From positions 537,651-601,650 of the forward strand of contig NZ_CP082162.1 in NCBI RefSeq assembly GCF_023101665.1: a stretch of DNA of 64,000 nucleotides, in the 5' to 3' direction. This stretch comes from Bradyrhizobium sp. 195. GTDB taxonomy: Bacteria > Pseudomonadota > Alphaproteobacteria > Rhizobiales > Xanthobacteraceae. The notes under the pieces are model-generated. The model had not been told where the DNA came from and ran no database searches. It worked only from the letters and a program-made list of their open reading frames with translations. Numbering within the stretch: the first letter of the stretch is position 1; the number at the start of each line of letters is the position of its first letter. Positions 42,182 to 54,920 of the stretch are shown in pieces. The position numbers were made by a program, and so were the translations under genes.

Positions 42182-44860
42182 ATGACTGCACACATCGATC
42201 CGCCACGCAAGGCCGTCAACGCCGATCAGGACGCGGTCGAAACCGCCGATTGGCTGGCATCGCTTGAATCGCTCCACCACAGCGCCGGTGCCGAGCGCGT
42301 GCGATACATCCTGGCTGCGCTCGATCGGCGTGCGAAGGAGCTCGGCGTTCTGCCGGACTCTCCGCCGTTTTCGCCCTATCGCAATTCGATTCCGCTCGAG
42401 CAGCAGAAGCCCTACCCCGGCGACATCGCGATCGAGACCCGTCTGACGGCGATCATTCGCTGGAACGCGCTCGCGATGGTGGTCCGTGCCAACAAGGCCT
42501 ATGGGGAACTCGGCGGGCACGTCGCCAGCTACGCCTCGGCCGCGGAGATTTTCGAAGTCGGTTTCAATCATTTCTTTCGCGCGTCAAGCTCCGAGTTGGA
42601 GGGGGACTTGGTGTATTTCCAGCCGCATTCGTCCCCCGGAGTCTATGCACGAGCGTATCTCGAAGGCCGACTGTCGGACGAAAACCTGAAGCTGTATCGC
42701 CAGGAACTGAGCGGCCCCGGTCTGTCGTCCTATCCGCATCCCTGGCTGATGCCGGAGTTCTGGCAGGTGCCGTCGGCGTCGATGGGCCTCGGCCCGATCA
42801 GCGCGATCTACCAGGCGCGGTTCATGAAGTATCTGCAGCATCGCGGCCTGGTGCAGACGGCTGGTCGCCACGTCTGGGGTGTGTTCGGCGACGGCGAGAT
42901 GGACGAGCCGGAATCAATCGCCGGGCTCGCCCTGGCGGCGCGGGAAAATCTCGACAACCTCACCTTCGTCGTCAATTGCAACCTGCAGCGCCTGGACGGG
43001 CCGGTCCGCGGCAACGGGCAGGTGATTCAGGAACTCGAATCTCTCTTCCAGGGCGCCGGTTGGAACGTCATCAAGGTGCTGTGGGGATCGGAATGGGACG
43101 ATATCTTCGCGCGCGACAGCAAGCATGCGCTGCTGCGCAAATTCGCCGACACCGTCGATGGCAAATATCAGACGCTCGGCGCCAAGGATGGGGCCTACAA
43201 CCTCGCCAACTTCTTCAGCGAGGACCCCGCGGTCCGGGCGCTGGTCGCGCACATGTCGGACGCGGATATCGACGGTCTGAAGCGCGGTGGCCACGACTTT
43301 AAGAAGCTGTTCGCGGCCTTTGCCGCCGCTAAGGACATCAATGGTCGGCCGACCGTCATTCTGGCGAAGACCAAGAAGGGTTACGGCATGGGCGGCGCCG
43401 GCGAGTCGCGCATGACTTCGCACCAGGCCAAGAAGCTCGACGTCGACGCGCTGTATGCGTTCCGCGACCGGTTCGCCCTGCCGCTCAACAACGAGCAAGT
43501 CGAGAATCTGGAATTCTTCAGGCCTGCGGAAGACAGCGCGGAAATTCAGTATCTGCGCGCCCGTCGCGCGGCACTCGGCGGCTACATGCCGGCGCGGCGA
43601 CGCGCTTCGGCGGCGCTGCCGGTGCCGCCACTGCAATCCTACGCGGAGTTCGCGCTGCGCGGCGACGGCAAGGAGACGTCGACCACGATGGCGATCGTGC
43701 GGCTGTTCACCAATTTGCTCAAGGACAAGACGCTCGGCCCGCGCATCGTTCCGATCGTCGCCGACGAAGCCCGCACCTTCGGAATGGCGAACCTGTTCAG
43801 GCAGGTCGGCATCTACTCGCCGGCGGGGCAGCTCTACGAGCCGGAAGATGCCGGCTCGATGCTGTACTACAAGGAAGCGATCGACGGTCAATTGCTGGAG
43901 GAAGGGATCACCGAGGCGGGGGCGATTTCGTCCTGGACCGCGGCGGCGACCTCCTACAGCATCCATAACTTCCCGTTGCTGCCGTTCTATATCTACTATT
44001 CGATGTTCGGCTTTCAGCGGGTCGGCGATCTGATCTGGGCGGCGGCGGACCAGCGCGCGCGTGGTTTTCTGATCGGGGCGACGGCCGGCCGGACGACGCT
44101 CGGCGGCGAAGGCTTGCAGCATCAGGACGGGTCCAGCCATCTGATGGCGGCGACCGTTCCGAACTGCCGGGCTTACGATCCGGCATTCTCCTACGAGGTG
44201 GCCGTCATCGTTGATCACGGCATGCGGTCGATGCTCGAGCAGGGCAACGACGAGTTCTATTACCTCACGGCGATGAACGAGAACTATGCGCAGCCCTCGA
44301 TGCCTGGCGATGCGCGCGACGGTATCATCAAGGGTCTCTATCGGGTTCTGCCGAGCGCTGACGGGCCGGCGAAGATCAGGCTGGTCGGCTCGGGCGCCAT
44401 TCTTCCGGAGGCGGTCGCCGCCGCGGCGATGCTGCAAAGCGAATGGAAAGTGCCCAGTGAAGTCTGGTCGGCAACGAGCTTTTCCGAGCTGGCGCGGGAG
44501 GCGCGTGAGGTGGAGCGAACTAATCGGCTCTCGCCGCTGTCGACCCCGGTCGAGAGCCACGTCGCACAATGCCTCGGCGGCAAGGTGCCGATCGTCGCGG
44601 CATCGGATTATGTTCGGGCGTATCCGCAACTGATCGGTTCTTACATCGAGGCGCCCTATACGGTGCTGGGCACCGACGGCTTCGGGCGCAGCGATACACG
44701 CGCCGCGCTGAGATCTTTCTTCGAGGTCGATCGCAAGCAGATCGTCGTTGCGGCGCTGTCGGCGCTGGCAAAATTGGGTGAAGTGGCGCGTGAGCAGGTC
44801 GCCGAAGCCATCGCCAGCTACGAATTGCCAACCGGCGTTGCATCGCCTTGGTCTCGCTGA
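42182..44860 (+). CDS. aceE: Pyruvate dehydrogenase E1, homodimeric type
   Basis: 892 aa from the ATG at 42182. It is the single-chain E1 of the E. coli type. Thiamine diphosphate site GVFGDGEMDEPES ... NCNLQRLDGPVRGNG, a KTKKGYGMGGAGES loop, and SAGQLYEPEDAGSMLYYKEA-like E1p motifs (as YSPAGQLYEPEDAGSMLYY). It decarboxylates pyruvate and acetylates the E2 lipoyl arm. Alphaproteobacteria usually rely on a heterotetrameric E1, so this is likely an accessory complex tied to the catabolic cluster. It overlaps or abuts aceF. Confidence 0.95.
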   Translation: MTAHIDPPRKAVNADQDAVETADWLASLESLHHSAGAERVRYILAALDRRAKELGVLPDSPPFSPYRNSIPLEQQKPYPGDIAIETRLTAIIRWNALAMVVRANKAYGELGGHVASYASAAEIFEVGFNHFFRASSSELEGDLVYFQPHSSPGVYARAYLEGRLSDENLKLYRQELSGPGLSSYPHPWLMPEFWQVPSASMGLGPISAIYQARFMKYLQHRGLVQTAGRHVWGVFGDGEMDEPESIAGLALAARENLDNLTFVVNCNLQRLDGPVRGNGQVIQELESLFQGAGWNVIKVLWGSEWDDIFARDSKHALLRKFADTVDGKYQTLGAKDGAYNLANFFSEDPAVRALVAHMSDADIDGLKRGGHDFKKLFAAFAAAKDINGRPTVILAKTKKGYGMGGAGESRMTSHQAKKLDVDALYAFRDRFALPLNNEQVENLEFFRPAEDSAEIQYLRARRAALGGYMPARRRASAALPVPPLQSYAEFALRGDGKETSTTMAIVRLFTNLLKDKTLGPRIVPIVADEARTFGMANLFRQVGIYSPAGQLYEPEDAGSMLYYKEAIDGQLLEEGITEAGAISSWTAAATSYSIHNFPLLPFYIYYSMFGFQRVGDLIWAAADQRARGFLIGATAGRTTLGGEGLQHQDGSSHLMAATVPNCRAYDPAFSYEVAVIVDHGMRSMLEQGNDEFYYLTAMNENYAQPSMPGDARDGIIKGLYRVLPSADGPAKIRLVGSGAILPEAVAAAAMLQSEWKVPSEVWSATSFSELAREAREVERTNRLSPLSTPVESHVAQCLGGKVPIVAASDYVRAYPQLIGSYIEAPYTVLGTDGFGRSDTRAALRSFFEVDRKQIVVAALSALAKLGEVAREQVAEAIASYELPTGVASPWSR

Positions 44861-44877
44861 CAGAGGGCGGAGCGCGC

Positions 44878-46158
44878 ATGTCTCAATCAATTGAAGTCGT
44901 TCTGCCGGATATTGGGGGCTACAAGGATGTTCCGGTAGTCGAAATCAATGTGTCGGTCGGCGACAAGGTCACGATCGACATGCCGTTGCTGTCGATCGAG
45001 TCCGACAAGGCGACGATGGAGGTGCCATCCCCGGCCGCAGGCACGGTGGCCAAACTGATGATCGACGTCGGGGCGCGGGTTTCTCAAGGTTCGGTTCTGA
45101 TGATCCTCGAGGGCCGCGGTGAACCCACCGCGCCTCCGCCGGCGGCTGCGTCGGCGCCACAGGTGGAGCAACGGTTCTCGCAGCAGGAGGCGCTGTCACA
45201 GCCGGCGCCCGCCGCTCCAGTCGATGACTCGCGAGCACGTGCACAGCAGCCGCAGCCCAGCGGGGCTGCGCATGCGTCGCCGTCGGTCCGCGCTTTGGCG
45301 CGTGAGCTCGGCGTGGCGCTGGACTCTGTCGTGCCCACCGGGCCCAAGGGCCGGATTCTGCGCGAGGATGTGGCGGCCTTCGTCAACGGACTGGTGCGAT
45401 CGGGACCGGCGATGGCGCCTGCGCCCGACGCGCCGGTCGATTGGCCCAAGGTGGATTTTGAGAGGTACGGCGCGGTCGAGCGCCTGCCGCTGACGCGGAT
45501 CCAGAAGCTGACCGGCGCGAATCTCTCGCGCAACTGGAACGTCATTCCCCATGTAACGAATTTCGACAAAGCGGATGTGACCGACGCCGAAGCCTTTCGT
45601 CAGCTCGCCAATGCCGAGGCCGCGAAGGACACGGCGAAGCTCACCATGGTGTCGCTGCTGATCAAGGCCGCGGCCTTGGCGCTGCAGAAATACCCGCGCT
45701 TCAATTCGTCGCTCGATGGCGATGAGCTGATCCTCAAGCACTACGTCCACATCGGATTCGCCGTCGACACGCCGAAAGGTCTGGTCGTGCCGGTGATCCG
45801 GGACTGCGATAAGAAGGGCCTTCGGCAGATCGCCGCGGGGATGCGCTCGCTCGCCGACCAGGCGCTCGCGGGGCAGCTCGCGTCGGGCGACATGCAGGGC
45901 GGCTGTTTCTCGGTGTCGTCTCCGGGAGGCGTCGGCGGTCAGGGATTTACGCCCATCATCAACGCGCCCGAGGTGGCAATCCTCGGAGCCGGTCGTGCCG
46001 CCACCGAGGCAGTCTGGAATGGGCGCGAATTCGAACCGCGGCTCGTCCTTCCGATGAGTCTATCGTGGGATCACCGGGTCGTCGACGGCGTGGCCGGGGC
46101 CCGCTTCCTGGGCTTCGTCGCGTCGGTGCTCTCCGATCTACAGCGCTTCGCATTGTGA
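44878..46158 (+). CDS. aceF: Dihydrolipoamide acetyltransferase (PDH E2)
   Basis: 426 aa. One lipoyl domain (residues 4-78, lipoyl Lys44 in ESDKATMEV), a Pro/Ala/Gln linker, peripheral-subunit-binding domain (134-170, SPSVRALARELGV ... GRILREDV) and the catalytic acyltransferase core ending in SLSWDHRVVDGVAGARF, with the active His. A single lipoyl domain is compact for an aceE-type system. It begins 17 bases after aceE. Confidence 0.95.
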   Translation: MSQSIEVVLPDIGGYKDVPVVEINVSVGDKVTIDMPLLSIESDKATMEVPSPAAGTVAKLMIDVGARVSQGSVLMILEGRGEPTAPPPAAASAPQVEQRFSQQEALSQPAPAAPVDDSRARAQQPQPSGAAHASPSVRALARELGVALDSVVPTGPKGRILREDVAAFVNGLVRSGPAMAPAPDAPVDWPKVDFERYGAVERLPLTRIQKLTGANLSRNWNVIPHVTNFDKADVTDAEAFRQLANAEAAKDTAKLTMVSLLIKAAALALQKYPRFNSSLDGDELILKHYVHIGFAVDTPKGLVVPVIRDCDKKGLRQIAAGMRSLADQALAGQLASGDMQGGCFSVSSPGGVGGQGFTPIINAPEVAILGAGRAATEAVWNGREFEPRLVLPMSLSWDHRVVDGVAGARFLGFVASVLSDLQRFAL

Positions 46159-46166
46159 GGACGCAG

Positions 46167-47882
46167 ATGCGGACAGAGGAGATCCGGGTCCCCGACATCG
46201 GGGATTTCCGAGACGTCGAAGTCGTCGAGGTCCACGTCAGGGCGGGCGACGTCGTCGCGCGAGAGCAGGCTTTGATCACCGTGGAGTCCGACAAGGCGAC
46301 GCTGGAGATTCCGTCGCCGATTGCAGGCGTGATCACGAGCATTTCACTGCGCGTTGGAGACAAGGTGTCTCAAGGCTCCATGATTGGCACGGCGTCGGCG
46401 TCGGACGAAGCCGGCGCGCAAGGCGAGACGGTCTCGGCAGATCAGGCCGATGCTGGCCAGCGCGCAACAGATCATACGCGCTACGATCTTGTCGTGATCG
46501 GAGGCGGGCCGGGCGGCTATTCAGCAGCGTTTCGGGCCGCAGATCTTGGACTGAGGACCGCGATCGTCGAACGCTACGGCACCTTGGGCGGAGTTTGCCT
46601 GAATGTCGGATGTATCCCGTCGAAGGCGCTGCTTCATGTTGCGGCCGTCAAGGAGGAAGCCGAGCGGATCGCCGACATGGGCATTCGCTTCGGCGCGCCG
46701 CAGATCGATCTGCAGGCGCTGCGCGCCTTCAAGGACGGCACCGTCACGAAGCTGACGGATGGGCTGAGCCAGATGGCGGCGGCGCGCCGCGTCACGGTGA
46801 TCCGCGGCACCGCGAAATTCGTCTCCGCCACGCGGCTCGAGATTGCCGGCGAGGGGGCAAGCTCGCAGCAGATCGATTTCGGACAATGTATCATCGCGAC
46901 GGGCTCGCGCGCGGTGCAGTTGGCGGTGCTTCCCAAGGACGAGCGGGTCGTGACCTCGACCGGCGCGCTCGCGCTGCGAAGCATTCCGGGCCGCATGCTG
47001 GTGATCGGAGCGGGGATCATCGGGCTGGAGATGGCGACCGTCTACAGCGCGCTCGGCGCCAAGATCGATCTTGTCGAAAGGCTTCCCGCTATCCTGGCGG
47101 GCGTGGATGCCGATGCGGTGAAGATCTGGCGTTCGCGCAACGCGCATCGCTTCGAGCATATCGACCTTGAAAGCAGCGTATCAACTGCCGCGGTGACGCC
47201 CGACGGCGTGACGGTTGGTATCACGGGCGCGTCAGTTCAGACACGATCCTACGATCTCGTGCTGCAATCTGCAGGCCGCGTTCCTAACAGCGGCGAACTC
47301 GGCCTCGAACGGATCGACGTTGCAATCGATACGAACGGCTTCATTCCGGTCGACGAGCAGATGAGAACGACGGCGCGCAACGTCTTCGCCATCGGCGACG
47401 TCGTCGGCGGTTCGATGTTGGCCCACAAGGCCGTTCACGAGGGGCACGTCGCCGCGGAAGTAGCTGCCGGGAAGCCGGCGGCCTTTACGGCGAAGATCGT
47501 CCCCAATGTCGCCTACACCGATCCTGAGATCGCCTGGGTCGGCAAGTCCGAGCGTGATGTCGCCGAATCCGGGGGGAAGATCCGCTCGGCAAAATTCCCA
47601 TGGGCTGCGTCCGGCCGGGCCATCGCGTCGGGCGCGTCCTATGGCATGACGAAGCTGTTGTTCGACGTCGAAATTGGTCGCATCGTCGGAGGCGTGATCG
47701 TCGGACCGCATGCCGGCGATATGATCGGGGAAATCTGTCTCGCGATCGAAATGGGGGCTGACGCGATCGATATCGGCAAGACCATTCACCCGCATCCGAC
47801 CCTCGGCGAGACGATCGGCATGGCTGCCGAAGTCTATGAGAGCATTTGCACCGACCTGCCTCCAATCGCCAGAAAACGGTAG
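46167..47882 (+). CDS. lpd: Dihydrolipoyl dehydrogenase (PDH E3) with N-terminal lipoyl domain
   Basis: 571 aa. An N-terminal lipoyl domain (residues 4-76, Lys43 in ESDKATLEI) precedes the flavoprotein: FAD site [15 protein letters not shown], redox disulfide [13 protein letters not shown] (Cys144, Cys149), NAD site [19 protein letters not shown] and the HPHPTLGE active His/Glu near the end. It reoxidises the lipoyl arms. Lipoylated E3 is known in several proteobacteria. It starts eight bases after aceF. Confidence 0.95.
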   Translation: MRTEEIRVPDIGDFRDVEVVEVHVRAGDVVAREQALITVESDKATLEIPSPIAGVITSISLRVGDKVSQGSMIGTASASDEAGAQGETVSADQADAGQRATDHTRYDLVVIGGGPGGYSAAFRAADLGLRTAIVERYGTLGGVCLNVGCIPSKALLHVAAVKEEAERIADMGIRFGAPQIDLQALRAFKDGTVTKLTDGLSQMAAARRVTVIRGTAKFVSATRLEIAGEGASSQQIDFGQCIIATGSRAVQLAVLPKDERVVTSTGALALRSIPGRMLVIGAGIIGLEMATVYSALGAKIDLVERLPAILAGVDADAVKIWRSRNAHRFEHIDLESSVSTAAVTPDGVTVGITGASVQTRSYDLVLQSAGRVPNSGELGLERIDVAIDTNGFIPVDEQMRTTARNVFAIGDVVGGSMLAHKAVHEGHVAAEVAAGKPAAFTAKIVPNVAYTDPEIAWVGKSERDVAESGGKIRSAKFPWAASGRAIASGASYGMTKLLFDVEIGRIVGGVIVGPHAGDMIGEICLAIEMGADAIDIGKTIHPHPTLGETIGMAAEVYESICTDLPPIARKR

Positions 47883-47899
47883 ATCAGTTGACCCAATCG

Positions 47900-49429
47900 A
47901 TGTCCGTTATCGAAGCCCTCGAACAACGTCGCGCCGGTGCCAAACTCGGCGGCGGCGAGAAGCGCATGGACGCGCAGCATGCGCGCGGCCGCCTCACCGC
48001 GCGGGAGCGGATCGACCTGCTGCTCGACAAGCATTCGTTCGAGGAGATGGACATGTTCGTCCAGCACCGCTCGACCGAATTCGGGATGGAGAACATCAAA
48101 ATTCCGGGAGACGGCGTGGTCACCGGCTGGGGCACCGTCAACGGCCGCAAGGTGTTCGTGTTCGCCAAGGATTTTACGGTCTTCGGCGGTTCGCTCTCGG
48201 AAACGCACGCGCTGAAGATCACGAAGCTGCAGGACATGGCGATGAAGGCGAGGGCGCCCATCATCGGCCTCTATGACGCGGGCGGCGCCCGCATCCAGGA
48301 AGGCGTGGCGGCGCTCGCCGGCTACTCCTACGTGTTCCGCCGCAACGTGCTCGCCTCGGGCGTGATCCCGCAGATCTCCGTCATCATGGGCCCCTGCGCC
48401 GGTGGCGACGTTTATTCGCCGGCGATGACCGACTTCATCTTCATGGTGAAGAACACCAGCTACATGTTCGTCACCGGCCCCGATGTGGTGAAGACCGTCA
48501 CCAACGAGGTCGTCACGGCCGAAGAGCTCGGCGGCGCCTCGGTGCACGCCACGCGTTCCTCGATCGCCGATGGCGCCTTCGAGAACGACGTCGAGACGCT
48601 GTTGCAGATGCGGCGCCTGATCGACTTCCTGCCGTCCAACAACACCGACGGCGTTCCGGAATGGCCGAGCTTCGACGACATCGGCCGGGTCGACATGTCC
48701 CTGGACACGCTGATCCCCGACAATCCGAACAAACCCTACGACATGAAGGAGCTGATCCTGAAGGTCGTGGACGAGGGCGACTTCTTCGAGATCGCCGACA
48801 TGTTCGCCAAGAACATCGTCACCGGCTTCGGCCGCATCGCGGGGCGCACCGTGGGCTTCGTCGCCAACCAGCCGATGGTGCTGGCCGGCGTGCTCGACAG
48901 CGATGCCTCGCGCAAGGCCGCGCGCTTCGTGCGCTTCTGCGACGCCTTCAACATCCCGATCGTCACCTTCGTCGACGTGCCGGGCTTCCTGCCCGGCACC
49001 GCGCAGGAATATGGCGGCCTGATCAAGCACGGCGCCAAGCTGCTGTTTGCCTATTCGCAGTGCACCGTGCCGCTGGTCACCATCATCACCCGCAAGGCCT
49101 ATGGCGGCGCCTTCGACGTCATGGCCTCCAAGGAGATCGGCGCGGACATGAACTACGCCTGGCCGACCGCTCAAATCGCGGTGATGGGCGCCAAGGGCGC
49201 GGTCGAGATCATCTTCCGCAGTGACATCGGCGACCCCGACAAGATCGCCGCGCGCACCAAGGAATATGAGGACCGCTTCCTGTCGCCCTTCATCGCCGCC
49301 GAGCGCGGCTACGTCGACGACGTCATCATGCCGCACTCGACGCGGAAGCGGATCGCGCGGGCGCTGGCGATGCTGAAGGACAAGAAGGTGGAAACGCCGG
49401 CGAAGAAGCACGACAACATGCCGTTGTGA
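47900..49429 (+). CDS. pccB: Propionyl-CoA carboxylase beta subunit
   Basis: 509 aa from the ATG at 47900; a TTG at 47888 is an alternative. It is the carboxyltransferase with paired crotonase-like halves: [37 protein letters not shown] and [20 protein letters not shown] in order. It transfers CO2 from biotin to propionyl-CoA, giving methylmalonyl-CoA. Third positions are strongly GC-rich, more so than in the neighbouring mutase. It begins 18 bases after lpd, so PCC may be cotranscribed with PDH. Confidence 0.95.
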   Translation: MSVIEALEQRRAGAKLGGGEKRMDAQHARGRLTARERIDLLLDKHSFEEMDMFVQHRSTEFGMENIKIPGDGVVTGWGTVNGRKVFVFAKDFTVFGGSLSETHALKITKLQDMAMKARAPIIGLYDAGGARIQEGVAALAGYSYVFRRNVLASGVIPQISVIMGPCAGGDVYSPAMTDFIFMVKNTSYMFVTGPDVVKTVTNEVVTAEELGGASVHATRSSIADGAFENDVETLLQMRRLIDFLPSNNTDGVPEWPSFDDIGRVDMSLDTLIPDNPNKPYDMKELILKVVDEGDFFEIADMFAKNIVTGFGRIAGRTVGFVANQPMVLAGVLDSDASRKAARFVRFCDAFNIPIVTFVDVPGFLPGTAQEYGGLIKHGAKLLFAYSQCTVPLVTIITRKAYGGAFDVMASKEIGADMNYAWPTAQIAVMGAKGAVEIIFRSDIGDPDKIAARTKEYEDRFLSPFIAAERGYVDDVIMPHSTRKRIARALAMLKDKKVETPAKKHDNMPL

Positions 49430-49437
49430 GAAGAGCA

Positions 49438-51453
<2,016 letters not shown>

Positions 51454-51516
51454 GCAGGCCATGTAGCCCGCGATGCGTGGTTGACAATTAGACCGGTAAC
51501 CGGTGCGAGATCAAGA

Positions 51517-53655
51517 ATGTCGATGTCATTTCCAGATGAATGGAAGAGGATTGCCGAGAAGGAACTAAAAGGCGATCCCATCGCGCTCGTGCGGAAGGTT
51601 CCGGAGGGCATTGAAGTCAAGCCGATCTATACGGCGTCTGATTTAGATGGGATCGAGCATCTGGACACGTTACCTGGCATGTCGCCGTTCGTTCGTGGTC
51701 CTAAGGCGACGATGTATACTGGCAGACCGTGGACAATCCGCCAGTATGCGGGATTCGCGACTGCAGAGGCGTCAAACGCATTCTATCGTTCCGCCCTTTC
51801 CTCAGGACAGAAGGGCTTGTCGGTTGCATTCGATTTGGCGACCCACCGCGGCTATGATTCTGATCATCCTCGCGTCCTAGGTGATGTCGGGAAGGCGGGC
51901 GTTGCCATCGACTCAGTCGAAGACATGAAGATCCTCTTTGACGGCATTCCCCTCGGGGAAACGTCGGTGTCGATGACCATGAACGGAGCGATAATCCCCA
52001 TTCTCGCAACCTTCATTGTCGCCGGTGAAGAGCAGGGAATTCCGCGCGAAGCTCTCTCGGGAACTGTCCAAAATGACATTCTGAAGGAGTTCATGGTCCG
52101 CAATACATACATTTATCCGCCGGAACCATCGATGCGCATTGTTGCTGACATTATAGCGTTCACCGCGCAGAACATGCCGCGCTTCAACTCCATCTCGATT
52201 TCAGGCTACCATATGCAAGAAGCGGGGGCGACGCTCGTCCAGGAGTTGGCCTTTACGCTCGCTGATGGACGTGAATACGTCCGGTCTGCTCTTGCCAAGG
52301 GCCTTAACATCGATGACTTCGCAGGGCGGCTTTCATTCTTCTTCGCTATCGGAATGAATTTCTTCATGGAAGCGGCGAAGTTGCGCGCTGCTCGACTTAT
52401 CTGGTCGCGTGTTATGGCGGAATTCAACCCTAAAAAGCAGTCGTCCTTAGTGCTTCGTACGCACTGTCAGACGTCGGGAGTGTCGCTCCAGGAGCATGAT
52501 CCGTATAACAATATCGTGCGGACCGCTTATGAGGCCTTAGCCGCCGTTCTGGGCGGCACGCAATCGCTGCACACAAATTCGTTCGACGAAGCCATCGCAT
52601 TGCCCACTGAGTTTTCGGCTCGGATTGCCCGGAACACCCAGCTAATCCTTCAGCATGAGACCGGCGTCGCCGACGTCGTCGATCCCCTCGCGGGATCCTA
52701 CTATGTCGAGCGCCTGACGGACGATCTCGTCAAGGCTGCCTGGCAACTCATGGAGGAGGTCGAAGAGCGGGGAGGGATGGCGAACGCGATCGCGACAGGG
52801 TGGCCTAAGCGATTGATCGAAGAATCGGCGACACGGAAACAGGCCGCGATCGATCGCGGCGATCAGGTCATCGTTGGAGTTAATCGGTTTCGGCTTGAAC
52901 AAGAGGAGCCAATCGACATTCTGGAGATCGACAATTCGGCTGTGCGCGCCTCGCAAATTCGTCGCCTGACCGATATCAAACGGTCGAGAGATTCTAAGAG
53001 CGCCTCCAGTGCGTTGGCTCGACTGACCCAGGTCGCGCAGTCAGGTGAGGGAAATCTGCTGGAAGCCGCGATTGAGGCCGCTAGGTCTCGAGCAACCGTC
53101 GGCGAAATGTCTGACGCAATGCGGCAGGCTTTTGGAGATCACCAGGCGATACCCGATGTTGTTTCGAGTGTCTATGGCCCTGCTTATGGAAACGATCCCG
53201 AGTTCACCAATCTTGTCTCGCGGCTCGACGAAGTGTCACAAGCGATCGGCGTGAGGCCAAAGATTATGATCGCCAAGCTAGGACAAGATGGTCATGATCG
53301 AGGTGCGAAGGTTATTGCGTCGGCATTCGGCGATATGGGGTTCGATGTTGTTGCCGGTCCTTTGTTTCAGACGCCAGCCGAAGCTGCCGCGATGGCCGTT
53401 CAGGCAAAAGTACATGTTCTGGGGCTCTCGTCGCTCGCGGCCGGTCACAGGACGCTCGTTCCTCAGGTTGTCAGGGAGTTGAAGCTGGCTGGCGCTGGCG
53501 GCATCATTGTTGTTTGCGGGGGCGTCGTCCCACGGCAGGACTACGAGGAATTGCTTCGGAGCGGAGTGGCAGCCGTGTTTGGACCTGGTACCAACGTACT
53601 TGAGGCCGCTATGGCAGTTCTCGATCTTATCGAAGGACGGCGAAGAAATCGCTGA
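51517..53655 (+). CDS. mcmA: Methylmalonyl-CoA mutase, B12-dependent
   Basis: 712 aa from the ATG at 51517. Substrate barrel: [35 protein letters not shown] and [19 protein letters not shown] are typical. The cobalamin domain carries DGHDRG (Asp591, His593, Gly596) and later a GG motif (VVCGGVVP). It turns methylmalonyl-CoA into succinyl-CoA, finishing the propionate route begun by PccAB. Codon use is visibly more AT-rich than in pccBA next door, so this gene probably has a different history. No epimerase or MeaB chaperone is present in the window. Confidence 0.95.
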   Translation: MSMSFPDEWKRIAEKELKGDPIALVRKVPEGIEVKPIYTASDLDGIEHLDTLPGMSPFVRGPKATMYTGRPWTIRQYAGFATAEASNAFYRSALSSGQKGLSVAFDLATHRGYDSDHPRVLGDVGKAGVAIDSVEDMKILFDGIPLGETSVSMTMNGAIIPILATFIVAGEEQGIPREALSGTVQNDILKEFMVRNTYIYPPEPSMRIVADIIAFTAQNMPRFNSISISGYHMQEAGATLVQELAFTLADGREYVRSALAKGLNIDDFAGRLSFFFAIGMNFFMEAAKLRAARLIWSRVMAEFNPKKQSSLVLRTHCQTSGVSLQEHDPYNNIVRTAYEALAAVLGGTQSLHTNSFDEAIALPTEFSARIARNTQLILQHETGVADVVDPLAGSYYVERLTDDLVKAAWQLMEEVEERGGMANAIATGWPKRLIEESATRKQAAIDRGDQVIVGVNRFRLEQEEPIDILEIDNSAVRASQIRRLTDIKRSRDSKSASSALARLTQVAQSGEGNLLEAAIEAARSRATVGEMSDAMRQAFGDHQAIPDVVSSVYGPAYGNDPEFTNLVSRLDEVSQAIGVRPKIMIAKLGQDGHDRGAKVIASAFGDMGFDVVAGPLFQTPAEAAAMAVQAKVHVLGLSSLAAGHRTLVPQVVRELKLAGAGGIIVVCGGVVPRQDYEELLRSGVAAVFGPGTNVLEAAMAVLDLIEGRRRNR

Positions 53656-53679
53656 TCGAGGCCCGGCCGCTTTGAAGTT

Positions 53680-54028
53680 GCACGGGCTTCGATCAGGATG
53701 CGTCCTATTCGTCCAAGCACGAGCGCGCGCCGCGAGCTTACGAACCGCGGCCGGCTCGCGGCCGAGGGTGATGGCCACTTCGGTCAGCGGCACGTCGAAG
53801 ACGTCGTGGAGAAGGAAAGCGGCCCGCTCCAGAGGGGACAGACGCTCGAGGGCCAACAACAACGTGACCGTGACGTCGTCGGCGACTGTCTCGTCCGGCT
53901 CCATGGAATCCACGAGAGGATCCGGCAGCCATGGTCCGACGTAGGTTTCCGGGCGCGCCCGCGCGGAGCGGCGTCGGTGGAGGCACAGCCGTGTGACAAT
54001 GCGGGTTAGATGCGCGGGAGGCGAATCA
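53680..54028 (-). pseudogene. ECF sigma factor (SigJ/ECF41-like) fragment
   Basis: About 115 codons remain: PAHLTRIVTRLCLHRRRSAR, then the subgroup hallmark ETYVGPWLPDPLVDS, and sigma region 4 as LERLSPLERAAFLLHDVFD and EVAITLGREPAAVRKLAARA. The N-terminal region 2 start and the SnoaL-like C-terminal domain of this subgroup are missing. The fragment is fused in frame behind a binding-protein remnant at about 54030 and breaks off at the mcmA end. It is non-functional as a sigma factor. Confidence 0.8.
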
Positions 54029-54029
54029 C

Positions 54030-54920
54030 GTCCATAGGGAGGCCAGGAGATCGTCATTGCTGTGGTGCCCTGGAGGAACGCCGCGAGATTGTCGACGAAA
54101 TTCCACTGCTCCACGCCGGGCGGCATGAACTTGTTTTCCGCCAGCATCTGCTTGAACACTTTGAGGCCGACGTCACTGTTCACCATCGCTTTCATGGTAT
54201 CCGCATTGAGAGACTTGCCGCCTTCCATGCGGAAGCGTTCCTGAAACATGTACTGCGGATAGGGCGCGGTGCGGAAGAATAGGCGCCGTAAACCTTGGGC
54301 GCCATCTTGTCGGTGATGAACTGGCCGATCTCGTCGAATTGTTTCCAGTCCTTTGGCGGAGCGAGCTCGTAGCCGAACTTGGCCTTGAACTCATCCTTCA
54401 TCTTCGGGTCCTCGAAGATGTCCTTGCGGTAGTAGAGCAGCATCACGTCGCCGTCGTCCGGAAAGCCATAAATCTTACCGTCGTACTGCATCTGGTTGTC
54501 GCGATAAGCCGCGGCGATGTCCTGCAACTCGTCGCGATAGCCGAACTTGTCGATATATTTGTCGAGAGGCTCGAGCGCCCCGGCGCGCGCGAGATCGGGC
54601 ATCCAGGATGGGATCACGTTCAGCGCGTCGTAAGCCCCGGCGCCGGATTTGAAATCCTGCATTATCTTTGTGAACATCTGGTCGGTTGGCACTTCGACCA
54701 CCTTCACCTTGATGCCGGTGAGCTTCTCCCACTTCGGTCCAGAATAGTTGAGTGGGTCGAGCGACTGGAGGCCTGCCTCCCAGACGATGCTGATTGTCGT
54801 ACCTGCGTACTTCTTCGCAGCTTCGACCGCGGTGTCGGCCGCATCCTTGTCGGCAGCCGGTGCCGAGGCGCCGGCGAGCGCTAGGACTGCGGCCGCGCCG
54901 AGAAAGGTTCTGAAGTTCAT
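54030..54920 (-). pseudogene. ABC extracellular sugar-type binding protein, frameshifted and cut
   Basis: Start at 54920 with a signal peptide (MNFRTFLGAAAVLALAGASA). The type II periplasmic fold is readable through GIKVKVVEVPTDQMFTKIMQ and KIYGFPDDGDVMLLYYRKDI to KVYGA. There one T is missing near 54277 and the frame moves to FFRTAPYPQYMFQERF (after repair) and MPPGVEQWNFVDNLAAFLQG, ending abruptly at SWPPYG, where the sigma fragment begins. About a quarter of the protein is lost. No matching permease genes are nearby. Confidence 0.8.
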
